A stretch of 28,684 bases of DNA from Lingula anatina (GCF_001039355.2 NW_019775593.1:182921-211604); one strand, 5' to 3'; shown: positions 1 through 11,125, numbered from the stretch's first letter. Notes: generated by a model from the letters alone, not told the origin. Made by a program: numbers and translations.

Positions 1-141
1 GGGTTAGAAAGAACCACCCCTTTTGCTGGAAAAAGGTCCACTCTGGGTAAAATTTGATCTATGTACATGAAGTTTTTATGAAAAAAGGTCCACTTTTTCA
101 GAGAAAGAACCCTCCTTTTGAAATTGCTGGCTATGGGCCTG

Positions 142-367
142 GGCTGTGTTGTGATTAAAAGTTATCAGTCCAGCAGGATGGATCTATATCTGTGGGAATT
201 CTTGCTAAGAACTAGGGTAAACTTTGTTGTCCATGATGTTGTTCATGTTGCTTTGCAAGGGGGCATGCCAGATAAATGTGCCAATTACAATGATTGCACC
301 TTAGCAAGATTCCCCATTGAGATAGATCAATGCTGCTGGGCCGATAGCTTTTAATCTGAACACAGCC
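142..367. mobile_element. Palindromic MITE-like element, about 226 bp
   Basis: The two halves are inverted copies for about 70 bp. The left arm starts GGCTGTGTTGTGATTAAAAG and continues through GATCTAT to CTTGCTAAG. The right arm, read on the other strand, starts GGCTGTGTTCAGATTAAAAG and continues through GATCTATC to CTTGCTAAGG. There is no coding capacity. Inner parts of the arms (GATCTAT, GGGAAT, CTTGCTAAG) resemble the element at 14640-14845. Exact ends and target duplication are uncertain. Confidence 0.7.
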
Positions 368-576
368 TAAGATGTAAAAAAAAATTCAAACTTTGTCTCT
401 CGGGGTTTACTCTATATCACACTACACAAAATGCCAACATGACTTAACCTAATGTTCATTTTACAACTTCTCTCAGGAAATGAAAGAAGACTTGATAATG
501 TGCTCATAAAAATAATCACAGGTGTGACTTATTTCTTGGGAGATAAAGTCAGCATGGTCACTTTATTTATGGTACC

Positions 577-603
577 AAAAAAAAAAAAAAAAAAAAAAAA
601 AAA
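577..603. repeat. A27 homopolymer
   Basis: This is an uninterrupted run of 27 A in a DAAM intron. It could be the tail of an old retroposed copy on the plus strand, but no recognisable body precedes it, so it is recorded as a simple repeat. Confidence 0.9.
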
Positions 604-842
604 CTTTTTAGAACAATTAAATTCCTGCTCAGTCATATGATTTGACTTCAAGTTTATGGAAATTATACAACATCCAATTGATATACCATATATTAAAAAT
701 TTAAACATATATTTCCATATTTTAAATGTTTCCTGATAGATTACTGACTGGAGAAATAAATTTTTTATTTGTGCAAGATTACTAGGACTATGATAGTACT
801 GCAATACGACAAAGAACATAGGACAGTTAGAAAATGTCTCAC

Positions 843-953
843 CTGTCCTGGGCCGTATTTGAGTGCTGCATTGATGAAAGACATGATGGCTGTCTTCAGG
901 TGGACCTCTTCTCTGTACACACCAGTACTTCTGTCCAAGTCATTGATCAATGT
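843..953 (-). CDS. DAAM: DAAM exon c (FH3 armadillo repeats)
   Basis: This exon is 37 codons, phase 0 at both ends, with acceptor TTTTGCAG and donor GTGAGA. It encodes [17 protein letters not shown] followed by [20 protein letters not shown]. The next exon of the family (typically continuing with a stretch like FRLHLRYEFL) is not found in bases 1-842, so it is expected beyond the left edge. Confidence 0.94.
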
Positions 954-3900
954 CTGCAAAACAGCACAACACAAGCTTTGACACACAAAATTTAAAAATC
1001 AGAAGTTTTGTAGTAATTCTATATAATATATATGGGCACACATACTTCAATCCTAAGAAACTCAAACAGGCAAGTTCTAGAAGGACGTCTACGTTTGCTC
1101 CAGAGAGTGGCTTCCTTTTAACCCATTTTTGAAAATCTTCACAATGAAGACTTCAAAATTTACCTATAATCCCTAAATCCTCCAGAAAAGGAAATGAGAT
1201 TTTCAAAGTCAGCTTCCAGCTAACAGTGAAGGGGCAGTTCAGTAGAGCCTGTGTGTATGAAGTATCCACATTAAATCAACTTCAGTGAATCATGATAACT
1301 TTTTCTGGATTTCTTTTGACCAAATAACTGTTAAAAAAAACTTGAAAAGCACAAGGAACAACAACCCAAAATGTAACAAGATAGGTTTTGACAGGAAGGG
1401 GAGAGTATGGGGTCAAAGACAGACAGGAATGTAGAGAGAATATGACTGCGATGTCAACTGGCCTAACCTTTCTCTGATGTGAAAACTTTTTTCACAGTAA
1501 GCAGCAATTTTAAAGCAATTGCTTATCAATGCAATGGAAATGGTACTGCCAAGAGCATTTTTAAGTCTATTGAACTAAGTGCAACAGACCTGTGAAGTTT
1601 TAAGTAAAACAATTAAACTGAATCTTGATAAAGCAATCCTCCTTTTACACACAAAATGACACAGTTATCAATTTAACTTCTCCATCCTGAACGAATTGAC
1701 CCACCTGGAACCTGGTTCGTTCACACGCATACTTTTGGTAATATAGCATGGCGTCCAGAACTTTCTTGTGTCCGCCCGGCACCAAGCAGACAGCACCAAG
1801 GATCTCCAGCACAGCTATCTTTGTCTTGATGTTGTCCGTGCTCAGGCTCTGGGCTATTATGTTAATACTGTTGGGATGGGCCAGGACATGAGCTCTACCT
1901 TGCTGAAATGGGTTAAAGAGAAAATCATTTCAAATTATCTAATATTATCTATATCACTGCACAAGAATCCAAAGAAATACAAACTTCATCAAGATAACTT
2001 TAAATATAAATACGCCAATTTTTAACTAACAGCAAAACGTTTATTGTAACTAAGGCACCATTTAGAATAGGGGACCAACTGGTCCGAGTGTCAAATATGG
2101 CTGACCCACTTGAATACTTCATCATGGGATATCTATTCAGTGTCTACCAGCGGATTAGACGGCAAGCTTTGTAGTGGGTCCCAATATTTGACCCTCGGAC
2201 TAGTTAGTCCCCTATTCTGAATGGGGCCCAAGTTTCAGACATGGCAGCCATTGTTCTACGTTGTGAAGGACTATAGATTTATTTGCAGCTTCATGCCAAG
2301 ACATTTTTTATAACTTTTGTAAGAAAGAACAACAGCGGCAAACTTCATGTGCATCACATTTCACTGACATGGCTTTACACACAGTTCCAATTTGCATTTA
2401 ACATGTCTTGTTCTGGGCTTAAAACTCAGATCCCATTCCAAAAAAGACACCATCGGTCTACTGCCAACATACTCGCATAATCACCAGGTTTTTTGGTGCT
2501 CTTTTTAAGCCAGGAGGAGGCGTGTTACTCTGTTAAGCTGATTGCACTTAGCCAGAATCTCTGCAGAGTTGGGTCAATCCAGGTAGACCCACATTAAGGT
2601 AATGAACTTTTACTCATGTACCATCTATCAGCTGTTTATATTTATTCACTTGAACATTTTTGAAAAGTTATCATCTTCCAGCAGCGTGTTTTATATTTAA
2701 GAAATGTATTTAAGTTTATGTAATTACCCACTGTATCAAACAACTAGTTTTAAAATGCTTTTTTCAGTGAATTTTTGGCCCAAAGACCTAAATCAGCCGT
2801 CAACACCATCTCTTTTACGAGGTGTTATTCATGTAAATTTTGCAGCACCATAAACCAATCACATCAGATTATGGACCTCCTCTGCCAAAATGGTTCATCA
2901 GCACCAATCCTGGGGGTTGAAACCTGAACATTCCTCTTCAATTAAAGTACAGTTTTTTTCTGGAAAAAGTTCCTTCTATGAGCAAATTGTTGTTGGAACA
3001 TCATCCGAGTCTCCATGGTTGCTGAGCACACACACATGGGGAAAATCTTAAAAGAACTTTTTGCCTTTTCAATTGAACTTTAAAATTTGTAAGTCTTTTT
3101 CATACCAAAAAAATCCAATAGGCTGAGAAAAAATTTAATCTTTTTAATTCTCCACTGCAATTGATATTTCTTTCTTTTTGATGGACCTAAAATTGCAGAA
3201 ACCATCTGCTTTTCCAGCCAAGCTCACTTCAGTATTTCATAAATTTCCAGCACTATAAAAACACAGTAGTGCGGTCAAGTGGAAATCTCAAATTTAAAAA
3301 AACCTGGGAGCATTTTAAATTCCACTCAGTCTCAATCAGAAGGTCGTTTGCCAGATGTTTACATCAATTTAGTAGCATGTGCAAAAAGCATATAGAAAAG
3401 AAAAACTCAATTAGACGATAAGAGGTTCAACTTTACTTCTTAAATGTTCTACAGGGCCATGCATGCCAGTCTTACAGAGCCCAAAGACAAGGAAAATGTA
3501 TGTTTAGACCAAAGTGAACAGCAAGTCAAATAAAATCTAGAAGTTTATAACAAAAAAAGTATGATTTAAATTGGTCTGTTGGGTTCTAATGCCTATACCA
3601 CTCTCACATATAGTCAGGAAACTCTGATCATATATGGGCCCTAGCTGGGAAAAGCTGTCCATCTGCAGTCTCATGTACTTGAAATCAAATCTATAAACAC
3701 ATGTTTTAGAGAAAAATGGAATTTTATCTATATTTAAAAAAAGCTCAATGCGCTGCTGAAATTGGCCTGCAATCCATTTGATCTGATTTTTTCTTTACAT
3801 TATCAATGCATAAAAGAAAACTAATTGGAACTTTAAGCAAACACATCAAAAAACAAATCTTGCTCTTTCAGAACAAGGAGAATATTTTTTCAATGAATGT

Positions 3901-4637
3901 TCCAGCAATTTCCTTGTCCCACCCAAAGAAAAGAATGCTTCTCTTGGTGAATATTTTTTAAGATGGAGAACCCAAGACTTCTGCTTTGCTCAGGACAAGA
4001 AGAAAGGCTTTTTAAAAAAAATTTTCACAAATTTAATTACTTTAAGCCAAATATACTTGTGTTGTAACACAAACAAACCATTCTAAGCAGTTCTTGAGGA
4101 ACAGGAACACTCATTTAGAAGGATGTCTTAAATTGCATGAAGGCCTCTAACTATGCAAAACCCTTGGACAAGACAGAAAAAATCATTTTAAATCATCCAT
4201 AGAGATAACAGTGTTTTCAGGATTTATCATAATTATTACTCAAGTTGAACTGGACAGCAAAGCTGGCAAATATACACACACTAAATAGAAATTAAGTTTA
4301 ATCAATCATGCTGACTTTCAAACTCAACATGCTTTTTTACAAAACACAGCCTATGAGCAAAACAAAATACAGTTTGGCACGTTGCCGTAAACATAGTCAA
4401 AATACGAAAAAAAAGTGTTCAAATTGATTATCCAACTCAGCTTGTCTTTTCTCAAATGAAATTCCTTAGTAAATTTATAATAAGGTGTCTCTACATAAAA
4501 ATACAAAAGAACAACAAGATCAATAAAAAATAGTTATTTGATTAAGAAAAATGTCATCTTATTGCCATCTTATTACATGTCACATACAGCATGAAAAATT
4601 AAATAGGACAAGAAAATTCATTGCTTTCTTGCATTCC

Positions 4638-4668
<31 letters not shown>

Positions 4669-6964
4669 ATAGAAGATTAAGATGGTATCACAATGTGTTA
4701 TTATACTAAAACAAGTCATGAACAGCTGCCAGTCCTGATCCCACCCTCACCAACCACTTAACACCAGAAGTGGATGTAATATTATGTGGAATGCAACTCA
4801 CAGCTGTGGGGACCCACCCTTGTGTGGTGTAACACAAATAGTAGCTTTCAATTCGTTACACAATATACAACAGTTGGACATAACTTCAAGACTTTTCTCC
4901 TGTCATGCTACGGGCAGTGAACCTTGGCACTTAAACACAGTTTATTTTTACTTATACAAAATATAATTTATTATAGTAATTAAATCAGTAATAAAAATTA
5001 ATTACTGATATTACAACTAACAGCAGGGCTATACCACTGTACCTACATTTGTCCCCCACTGTTATTTATACAAAAGTTGGGCAAGACATGGATCCTGTCA
5101 CTGATGTGCGCACACACTCACATATGCACGTGCGCACACACACACACACACACACACTGAAAGCAGTAGCGGTCTCTTGAAATCTTTTCTTTTCATTTTA
5201 GACTAAACAAAGCTTTGCTGCTGAGAGAAAAGGGGTTTTAAAAAGTCACTTTCTTGTAAAAATGCATTGCATTTGGTCAATTAAGCTGATGACAGCATCA
5301 TAATTATGCATTTTCTATAAGACTCAAAATGTGTTCCTTTGCATGTTGTATTCAAAAAAGATCTTTCTTGAGATTTGCTGAGATCATTTTCACAAAAATA
5401 ACAACTCGCCCTTTGAGAAATTGACACTTTCAAGAAAATCATCGATAACTTTCTTTTTTCAGTGCTGTTTTTTCCCTACATGCCAAGCGCACACACCCTG
5501 CATTGTCATGTAAAAATAAAGAGTCTGATACTAAGCATCAAACATGGAATTTGCATGGTTGTTTACAATACATAAAACATAAAACATTACAATGTTTTAG
5601 TATAAAGTAAGGTTTTCCAAACACTTTGTTCATACTGACAATTCAAAGTCAGGAGTATAGGATTTCATATCTGTCTAATTTCTCATTTTGAATTTTGATT
5701 CTTCTATATAAGCTTATTTTTTAACATTAAGGCCCTAAATAAGCTAAAAAGCCTTTTTTCTTGGAAAATCATCCTGCAGCTTCCCAAATACAACTGCACT
5801 TCTCTGCATTTCCTCGAGATCTTGAAGGAGTTAGCGTTAAGGATTGCACTTAACTTGAAGTGTTCAATATCAAAATCTATGCAACAATTTGATTTATATA
5901 TAGTTTTATACTTAGTTTTTCCATAATGCTCCTTCAAATTTTCCTCAATTTTTTGAAGTGTGAATCTAAACATTTCATTGGAAGAGCTCCCCCCAATTAA
6001 GCTTCAAACAAATAAAACATTTACAGCAGAAATAATTCCTACTGGCATTTATATATATATCAACATCATCCTTTTCAATTCACATAGCTCCCTCCCTTGC
6101 TTTACACACCCTTTACAAAGTAATTAGCAAAGCTTCTCTTCAATCATGGGCCTGGTGTATTGTTCCCGTCAAAAACCTTCAAGATATCAATTATTTTTCA
6201 CTGTCTGTCCACCTTCTTGTGTATCAGACCCGTTTGGAAATTTAATTGGTATTTTTTTTCAGATTTATTTGCCAATTAATGCCACTATAAGTAGTTTGGA
6301 AGAGGAACAGTGCCCCAAGTTTGACTTTGTTTAGAAAGCAGTAAGTGATACTATTAACCATGCCCTTACTGATGACTGCATCCAGGCAATCATTTAGCTA
6401 TTATAATGGGGTTAGTCCTTTTCACTAAATCCAATATTGTCTAGGGTGCACTGCATGAACAAAGCATAATTAAGTCAAGGGTTACATGGTAAACTGGGTC
6501 ATATTTTAAAATAGGTCACAACATACCTATCTGAGCAATTTCATCATATTATTTAATCATCCTCAATTTGTGGATGATTACTGTAACAGTAATTACTTGA
6601 TCTCTTCAATGGGCAAAAATTATCGAACTGTTAGATACAGAATTTTATAGTGCTTTTGCTGCATAAAATAGAACTATAGTGTAGCCTTCTTTTTAATTTT
6701 GTTGCCACCACTCAATAGAAATATTCTAATTTTAAGAAATTATGATTAAAAAATACAGCATCTGTAAAACTCACATCCCCCCCCCCCCCCATTGAAAAGA
6801 CTGAGTATTTACCATACATCTAACTTACAGAGTTGTTCATCAGAGCCTTGATGCATCCTATGACGGAGGTGTGAATGGCGCCCTGACACGTCTCAAAATC
6901 CAGGTTTTCCAGGAAGCGGAGGAGACACTGAAGACCATCCAGTTCTATGAAACGTGTCACAAAC
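843..6964 (-). CDS. DAAM: DAAM-type formin (partial, three internal exons)
   Basis: Three consecutive minus-strand exons (6829-6964, 1705-1902, 843-953) join in frame to give about 148 residues. The product matches the GTPase-binding/FH3 armadillo region of Dishevelled-associated activator of morphogenesis, roughly residues 135-285 of a protein of about 1,070. Diagnostic stretches are [60 protein letters not shown] and [13 protein letters not shown]; the PGGHKKVL and LINDLD-STG pieces favour DAAM over DIAPH or FMNL formins. DAAM proteins act in the cytoplasm: Rho and Dishevelled binding releases autoinhibition, and the FH2 domain then nucleates actin in Wnt/PCP signalling. All junctions have GT donors and AG acceptors and compatible phases. 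Exons for the N-terminus, and for everything after the FH3 part (coiled coil, FH1, FH2, DAD), were not found; the downstream ones should lie left of base 1. DAAM1 and DAAM2 cannot be separated here. Confidence 0.93.
954..1704 (-). other. DAAM: DAAM intron b-c (751 bp)
   Basis: The donor is GTGGGT (minus strand, just below 1705) and the acceptor is TTTTGCAG (just above 953). It is AT-rich. Apart from an A8 run near 1334 nothing repetitive or coding was recognised. Confidence 0.75.
1705..1902 (-). CDS. DAAM: DAAM exon b (FH3 armadillo repeats)
   Basis: This exon is exactly 66 codons, phase 0 at both ends, with acceptor CATTTCAG and donor GTGGGT. It begins [20 protein letters not shown], carries [19 protein letters not shown], and ends YACERTRFQ. 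It is the most diagnostic of the three exons, following vertebrate DAAM almost residue for residue. Confidence 0.95.
2054..2228. mobile_element. Palindromic MITE-like element, 175 bp
   Basis: Terminal inverted repeats of about 54 bp. The left arm begins GGCACCATTTAGAATAGGGG and the right arm, on the opposite strand, begins GGCCCCATTCAGAATAGGGG. Both continue with GACYAACTRGTCCGAG, then GTCAAATAT, then GACCCACT. The centre (ATCTATTCAGTGTCTACC, then GGATTAGACGG) is unique. It has no ORF. A partial relative lies at 14325-14395. Confidence 0.75.
2509..2580. mobile_element. Half copy of GATYGATC-family MITE
   Basis: The stretch GAGGAGGCGTG...CTGTTAAGCTGATTGCA...GCCAGAATCTCTGCAGAG then TTGGGTCAATCC matches the right arm of the element at 17091-17283 and the arm at 26391-26458. 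The matching left arm is absent, so this is a truncated copy in a DAAM intron. Confidence 0.55.
4636..4669. repeat. C19 tract joined to (CA)n
   Basis: Nineteen C are followed directly by about eight CA units. This is a compound simple repeat, likely polymorphic and error-prone in sequencing. Confidence 0.95.
5134..5157. repeat. (CA)n microsatellite
   Basis: About twelve CA units, preceded by a short alternating purine/pyrimidine stretch (TGCGCACACACTCACATATG) that could adopt Z-form DNA. Confidence 0.9.
6777..6790. repeat. C14 homopolymer
   Basis: A run of fourteen C lies about 38 bp past the donor of DAAM exon a (inside the intron on the minus strand, where it reads as G14). Such a G run could influence use of the nearby 5' splice site, but this is inference only. 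Confidence 0.9.
6829..6964 (-). CDS. DAAM: DAAM exon a (GBD/FH3 start)
   Basis: The acceptor reads TTTCCAG before 6964 and the donor is GTAAGT after 6829. The exon is 136 nt: one base completes a codon shared with an upstream exon that was not located (probably Arg, as in vertebrate DAAM PMR/FVTRF), followed by 45 codons from [10 protein letters not shown] to CIKALMNNS. It ends in phase 0. The intron that follows on the minus strand is 4.9 kb, the longest between identified exons here. Confidence 0.93.
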
Positions 6965-9340
6965 CTGGAAATAAAGCAACAGTAATTATAGTTATCACGA
7001 AATTAATAGCTGATACAAAAGATGAATGAATAATTGTAAAAAAATGAATGAACAAATGAGGGTAAGTAATTAATAAACAAATATTTATTTTAATTTTATG
7101 AAAGTATAACTTAGAGACACTTATTCAAAATTAAAATGTGAATACTATGGCATCATTAAAGGACTAAAAGTTATTTCAACATTATGTGAAGAATTGAAAT
7201 GAAAAATGTAACAAATATTAAATAACCAAATATATAAACTTTCTCAAACTAAACCTTCATTATTCAATACATAAAAAATTATCTGCAAATTAATCATGCA
7301 GACATGAAATGTGACAAACAAAAAAATTCTCCACAAAAAATAAGGGCTTAAACTTTAGAAATTACAAAAACCTTTCTAAGAAGGCTATTTTCTTAGTAAG
7401 GATGCAGACCATCGACTGTAATGAAAGTGAAACATACTGGTATCCATTATAGTTACTAAACAGATTTCAAATCTTTAAATGTATTTTAAAAAATAAGATG
7501 CCAACTGTCATATTCAGACATCACACCATACAGATGAAATGATCAACAATAGAAAAAAAAACTCCTGTTAAAAAGTACACTCTTTAGCCCTTAATAAAGA
7601 GCTAACAAATAGAGAATCAATATGTAGTTTGAGCACTACAGGCAGTTTTTCTATAAAAAAATTTCAGTTTATACATACATAATTTTGTCAGGTACATATA
7701 TTAGTAATAAAGTCTATAATGAAGAATATCTCATACGCTGCTTCTTCGTTGATTCTGTTTTGCTCAACACTAGAACTGCATGTACGCCATAATACCCATG
7801 AGGGTTTGAATTACTGAATGACTGGAGAAAGAAAATTGAGGTGGTTGAATAAACAAACTACAAGAGTCCCACTGTGAAGTTATCAGCTGATTAATCATAT
7901 GGCACCACCAGAGTAGAATTTAACTTCTTAATTTGTTACATTGGGGTCATTTTACAAAATTTTTGGCTATTGTGGCAATTACAGCATTTCCTTTTAATGT
8001 ATAAATAATAAAATGCCTACAATCAGCCAAACAGTTTAACATAAATAAAGTCTTTTACCGATCAAAATGATTACAACTTAATAAAAAATACAGGACGGGA
8101 AATTTCATTAACTCACAAAAAAAGACCCAAGAAAATTTGCCTATTTCACGCTTCAGCAAGCATCCTGGCATGGAATTCTCTATGTGTTCACAAATTCAAG
8201 TGCAATGAATGGATAACAAAAGAAAAAAAAACTCTAAAAAGAAAGTTGTCTTCATGTCAGAATTTTTTCTATTTGGTATGACTTTGTGGGACAAACCAAT
8301 CTGACAAAAATCAGTGTCCTCAACTTCCTGGGATCTATTATTTCATCTTTTTTCCTAGTATAGGTGCCACATTCATAGGAATATAAGTTATACAACTCTG
8401 ATTATTCAGTCTCGAAAGTCAAGAATAACTCCACCATCTGATAATCACTTTTAGTGTATCATCTTTTAATCAAAATAATCTCATAAAGTCAAGCAAGTTC
8501 ACAGTAATTCCTAGTTACACCCTCAATCAGCATATGTAATCTCCAACAACAGGTGGTTGAAGGGGGTNCTGTTACTCCTTCCAGTCTACTTAGTAAATGT
8601 GAATTGCGTTTCTCGTCGCAGCCAGGTACCACGTGACTAGCACATCTAACACACTCCAGAAACTAGGTCAGTCACAATGTGAGGCTGGTAAATGAACATT
8701 ATCTCCTCTGTTATGTGTGACTTATCAGCTGTGGGTTCAGGTGTGCAGCACGATTAAGCGCTGTTGACGTGTCAGGGGGATGGACATGACCAGAATTACC
8801 CTAAAATCAGCCAGGTAGGTATTTAATTAGGTGTTTGATCAAGGCGGAGATTTGTGACGACCCTTTTCAAGTTCAGATCAACAAGTAAACATGATACATG
8901 GCTTCCGTGTTGTAATAGATCGTACGCTTGGCTTTATTACACATGATATCCAATCAACCTGCGACCCTTACACATGTGCTGTGTACAATACAGTGGGTAT
9001 TAACTGATGGTGATTATTTTGTAAGAATTGGAATAGTGATTTCCAGATTAACATGTATTTTATATGGACGTCACACTTGATCTACAGTACTAGTAGATGA
9101 TGGCCTTAAATTTAATTCGTCTTTCAAAAATTGTGTAGATCTATTGCCTGTATTGTAAGGTTCACTCTCCAGACTTGAGCCTGGGTCAAAATACATGCAA
9201 ATGGTACTGATAGATAAGAATGTATTGCATTTGTGTTGTTTAAATGGGCCGGTTTTAATTGTACAATTTTCACTACTGTATATATTATTATATAACTTAT
9301 ACAATAAGCTACATATAAATACATGCAGGCAAGTAAAAGT
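6965..9340. other. Non-coding stretch upstream of DAAM exon a
   Basis: On the minus strand this is intron or 5' flank of DAAM. It is very AT-rich up to about 8500, then less so (8540-8960). I looked for the conserved DAAM N-terminal motifs (FCCFRNND-PEITYRL, LPAEKKW, WPEFYIDQLN) and saw none. One unresolved base lies near 8567. A plus-strand donor-like CAG/GTAGGT at about 8812 has no supporting ORF. Confidence 0.5.
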
Positions 9341-9349
9341 ACATGTAGT

Positions 9350-9440
9350 AGTAATTCATAGTGCTGTAGCGATTTGGGGGGAGAAAACACCAAGACTCGA
9401 CCGGGACTCAATCCCGGCCAGCCACTACAGTGCCAAAAGT
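9350..9440 (-). repeat. Possible tRNA-derived SINE fragment
   Basis: Read on the minus strand, CCGGGATTGAGTCCCGG forms a T-arm-like stem-loop. Its GGATTGAGTCC differs at two bases from the pol III B-box GGTTCGAGTCC. Flanks GTGCTGTAG and CTACAGTGCC form a further imperfect inverted repeat. No convincing A-box or intact cloverleaf is visible, so this is not a functional tRNA gene; a worn SINE or small palindromic repeat is likelier. Confidence 0.3.
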
Positions 9441-9961
9441 TTAAAACACCAGACATTTCTAGACCTTACCTGCAGTAAAGGCTGCCATTAGCATGGGAGG
9501 AAAAAAACTGAAGCAAGTGTTAGGTCTATAATGGTGTACATGTGCAGGATACAATTAGTACAAACAATAGAACGTAACTGAGGCAACTGAAAAGTTGAAG
9601 ATGTGATCATTATACTGTAACTGATATATTTCATGAACATGCACTTGAGTTTGGTGTTATATATTTACATATAACAGATAAGTTTCATGTACAAATTTTT
9701 TCAGGTACGAGGAGGTCAACATATATAGGTTATCGTGAATCTGATCTCCTTACCTGATGAAAAAAGAAAATTTATATAAGAGCTGTAAATATGCAGACAA
9801 AAATTTAAACTGCATTGTTAATGGTCCCTGTGCATGTGAGACGTGGTTATCAATAGAGCTGAACTGTTTTCAGGTCAGATGTCAGATAATGTACGTGTAG
9901 AGGATAATGTAGAGAGGCAGACAGACTAGACTGAGTTGCAGACTGGCCAAAAGTTATTAGC

Positions 9962-10130
9962 CTGTTGTCTCTTTTCTTACCTGTCTCTTGTCTCACGTGT
10001 CCATTGTCTTACCTTTCTATTGTCTTGCCTGTCTATTGTCTTAACTGTCCATTATCTTACCTGTCTGTTCATTGTCTTACCTGTCTGTCTATTAATTGTC
10101 TTACATATCTCTTATGTCTGACCTGTACAT
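9962..10130. repeat. Degenerate minisatellite, about 16-bp unit
   Basis: Repeated units close to TTACCTGTCTATTGTC follow one another, several at exact 16-bp spacing, with some copies expanded to 20 or 24 bp by extra TGTC or TATT. The open frames in this stretch are products of the repeat, not genes. Confidence 0.8.
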
Positions 10131-10163
10131 GTGTCTTAGATCAATTATCCTGTTATTTTAATT

Positions 10164-10164
10164 T

Positions 10165-10203
<39 letters not shown>

Positions 10204-10250
10204 TTCCCACGCCAAGGATGAAAGACAAAAGTGTACATACATAAAGTAGC
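10164..10250 (-). mobile_element. Probable 3' tail of a minus-strand retroelement
   Basis: On the minus strand, CTTTCATCCTTGGCGTGGG runs directly into (AATA)n, about ten units at 10205-10164. A short unique 3' end followed by a four-base tail repeat is typical of non-LTR retrotransposon or SINE insertions. The body upstream (higher coordinates) has no recognisable reverse transcriptase frame, so the copy is 5'-truncated or a SINE. The alternative is a plain TTTA microsatellite. Confidence 0.4.
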
Positions 10251-10956
10251 ACACAAAATCCCCATAGTAAAATCACATAATAAAAGCGTTCTAGTAAAAA
10301 TCATTCTAGAATGTGTTCAGGTTAAAATATAACAGAGGAATATTAAAAATGAATATACTGTGAAAGTACTGTAAAAGTCCATGGACAGTGTTGGGTCAAA
10401 ATAGTCAGAACATGTGGTCTGTCTTTAAGTTTCTTATGTCAAACTCAGGTCCCTGGTTTATATACATGTGTCAGCTGAAGTTAACTAACTAGAAATCAAA
10501 GTTAGTTTAGTATTTGGATAAGCTCTGTATTATCTCTAATTCCACTATATGAGACACACAAACCACTATAAATCTCAAGTTGATGAAGAGTTTATCTCTT
10601 AGTGTTTGGTGTTCTTTATCCTAGATCTGCATGAATAAGCAGCAATGTCAATATTTTGCATGAAACACTTCTTATACCATTTTTCTTCCCATTTAGCTGA
10701 GGCCAATTGACTGGCACATGTATTCCTTCCATTACTTCATGAGTTTTAAAATTCATCAGCATATTTGCCTTGGGGAAAATGGACGAATAATATTACAAAT
10801 ACCAGTTAAATGGGGTGAAGTAAGGACCAACCTTACCCAAGATGATACATCAAGTGAGTCATTACGGAACACACACTGACAGAAACCCAGGCGTCTTTCT
10901 GGGTATTCACAGACTTGCTGTTCTAATAACCTGATATCAAGATAAGTTAAGAGGTT
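10251..10956. other. Intergenic/intronic stretch, no gene supported
   Basis: AT-rich DNA between the retroelement-like tail and the foldback insertion. A minus-strand frame from about 10960 down to 10750 is open and Cys-containing, but it has no Met, family match or splice context. Confidence 0.5.
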
Positions 10957-10964
10957 GTGAAGAC
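10957..10964. repeat. Target site duplication, left copy (GTGAAGAC)
   Basis: This is an exact match to 13039-13046, flanking the foldback element. The form xTxxxxAx fits hAT insertion preference; 8-bp duplications are also made by Merlin and P-type elements. Confidence 0.85.
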
Positions 10965-10974
10965 GGGGTCAGCG

Positions 10975-11125
10975 CGCTGTGCCGAGGGTTCGCTGTGCCG
11001 AGGGTTCGCTGTGCCGACAAAACCGGCAAATTGGTCTAAAATCGGCTAAGTTTTTCCGGAGCCCCAAAATCAAAGGTTCGCTGTGCCGAAAGGGTCGCTG
11101 CGCCGAGGGTTCGCTGCGCCGAAAA
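10975..11125 (+). repeat. Left terminal array of 16-bp units
   Basis: Copies of GTGCCGAGGGTTCGCT start at 10979, 10995 and 11011, then at 11083, 11100 and 11116, with one 17-bp step. The inner group carries CGCTGCGCCGA variants. The 52-bp spacer is unrelated sequence. Confidence 0.92.

Larger units (their letters stand above)
1..842. other. DAAM intron, repeat-bearing, no exon seen
   Basis: This is intron downstream of the last visible DAAM exon. Bases 6-43 and 101-119 repeat a piece (AGAAAGAACC, then CCTTTTG) about 95 bp apart, and AAAAAGGTCCACT occurs at about 31 and 83, so the first 120 bp look like a worn tandem repeat. A palindromic element follows at 142-367, then a 27-base A run at 577-603. 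No coding or splice signal was recognised. Confidence 0.6.
1903..6828 (-). other. DAAM: DAAM intron a-b (4.9 kb)
   Basis: The minus-strand donor is GTAAGT at 6828-6823 and the acceptor is CATTTCAG. It contains the palindromic element at 2054-2228, a half-element at 2509-2580, a C19/CA tract at 4636-4669, a CA tract at 5134-5157 and a C14 run at 6777-6790. Minus-strand frame 5973-5704 is open for 89 codons but has no recognisable similarity or splice context and is not called as a gene. Confidence 0.7.

Noticed and set aside
118-354. 78-codon plus-strand frame near the left edge
   Set aside because: It lies within the palindromic element at 142-367 and changes sense at its centre of symmetry.
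5704-5973. 89-codon minus-strand frame in the large DAAM intron
   Set aside because: No family similarity, low-complexity Lys/Phe composition expected of AT-rich DNA, and no splice or promoter context.
9383-9425. Functional tRNA gene
   Set aside because: A T-arm-like stem exists, but acceptor, D and anticodon arms cannot be built on either strand.
9936-10249. Leu/Cys-rich plus-strand frames
   Set aside because: They are translations of the CTGTCTATTGTC minisatellite and the TTTA tract.
10750-10975. Minus-strand open stretch containing FCQCVFRNDS, faintly like the DAAM N-terminal FCCFRNND
   Set aside because: There is no Met, no PEITYRL-like sequence after it and no upstream splice context; the match is too short.
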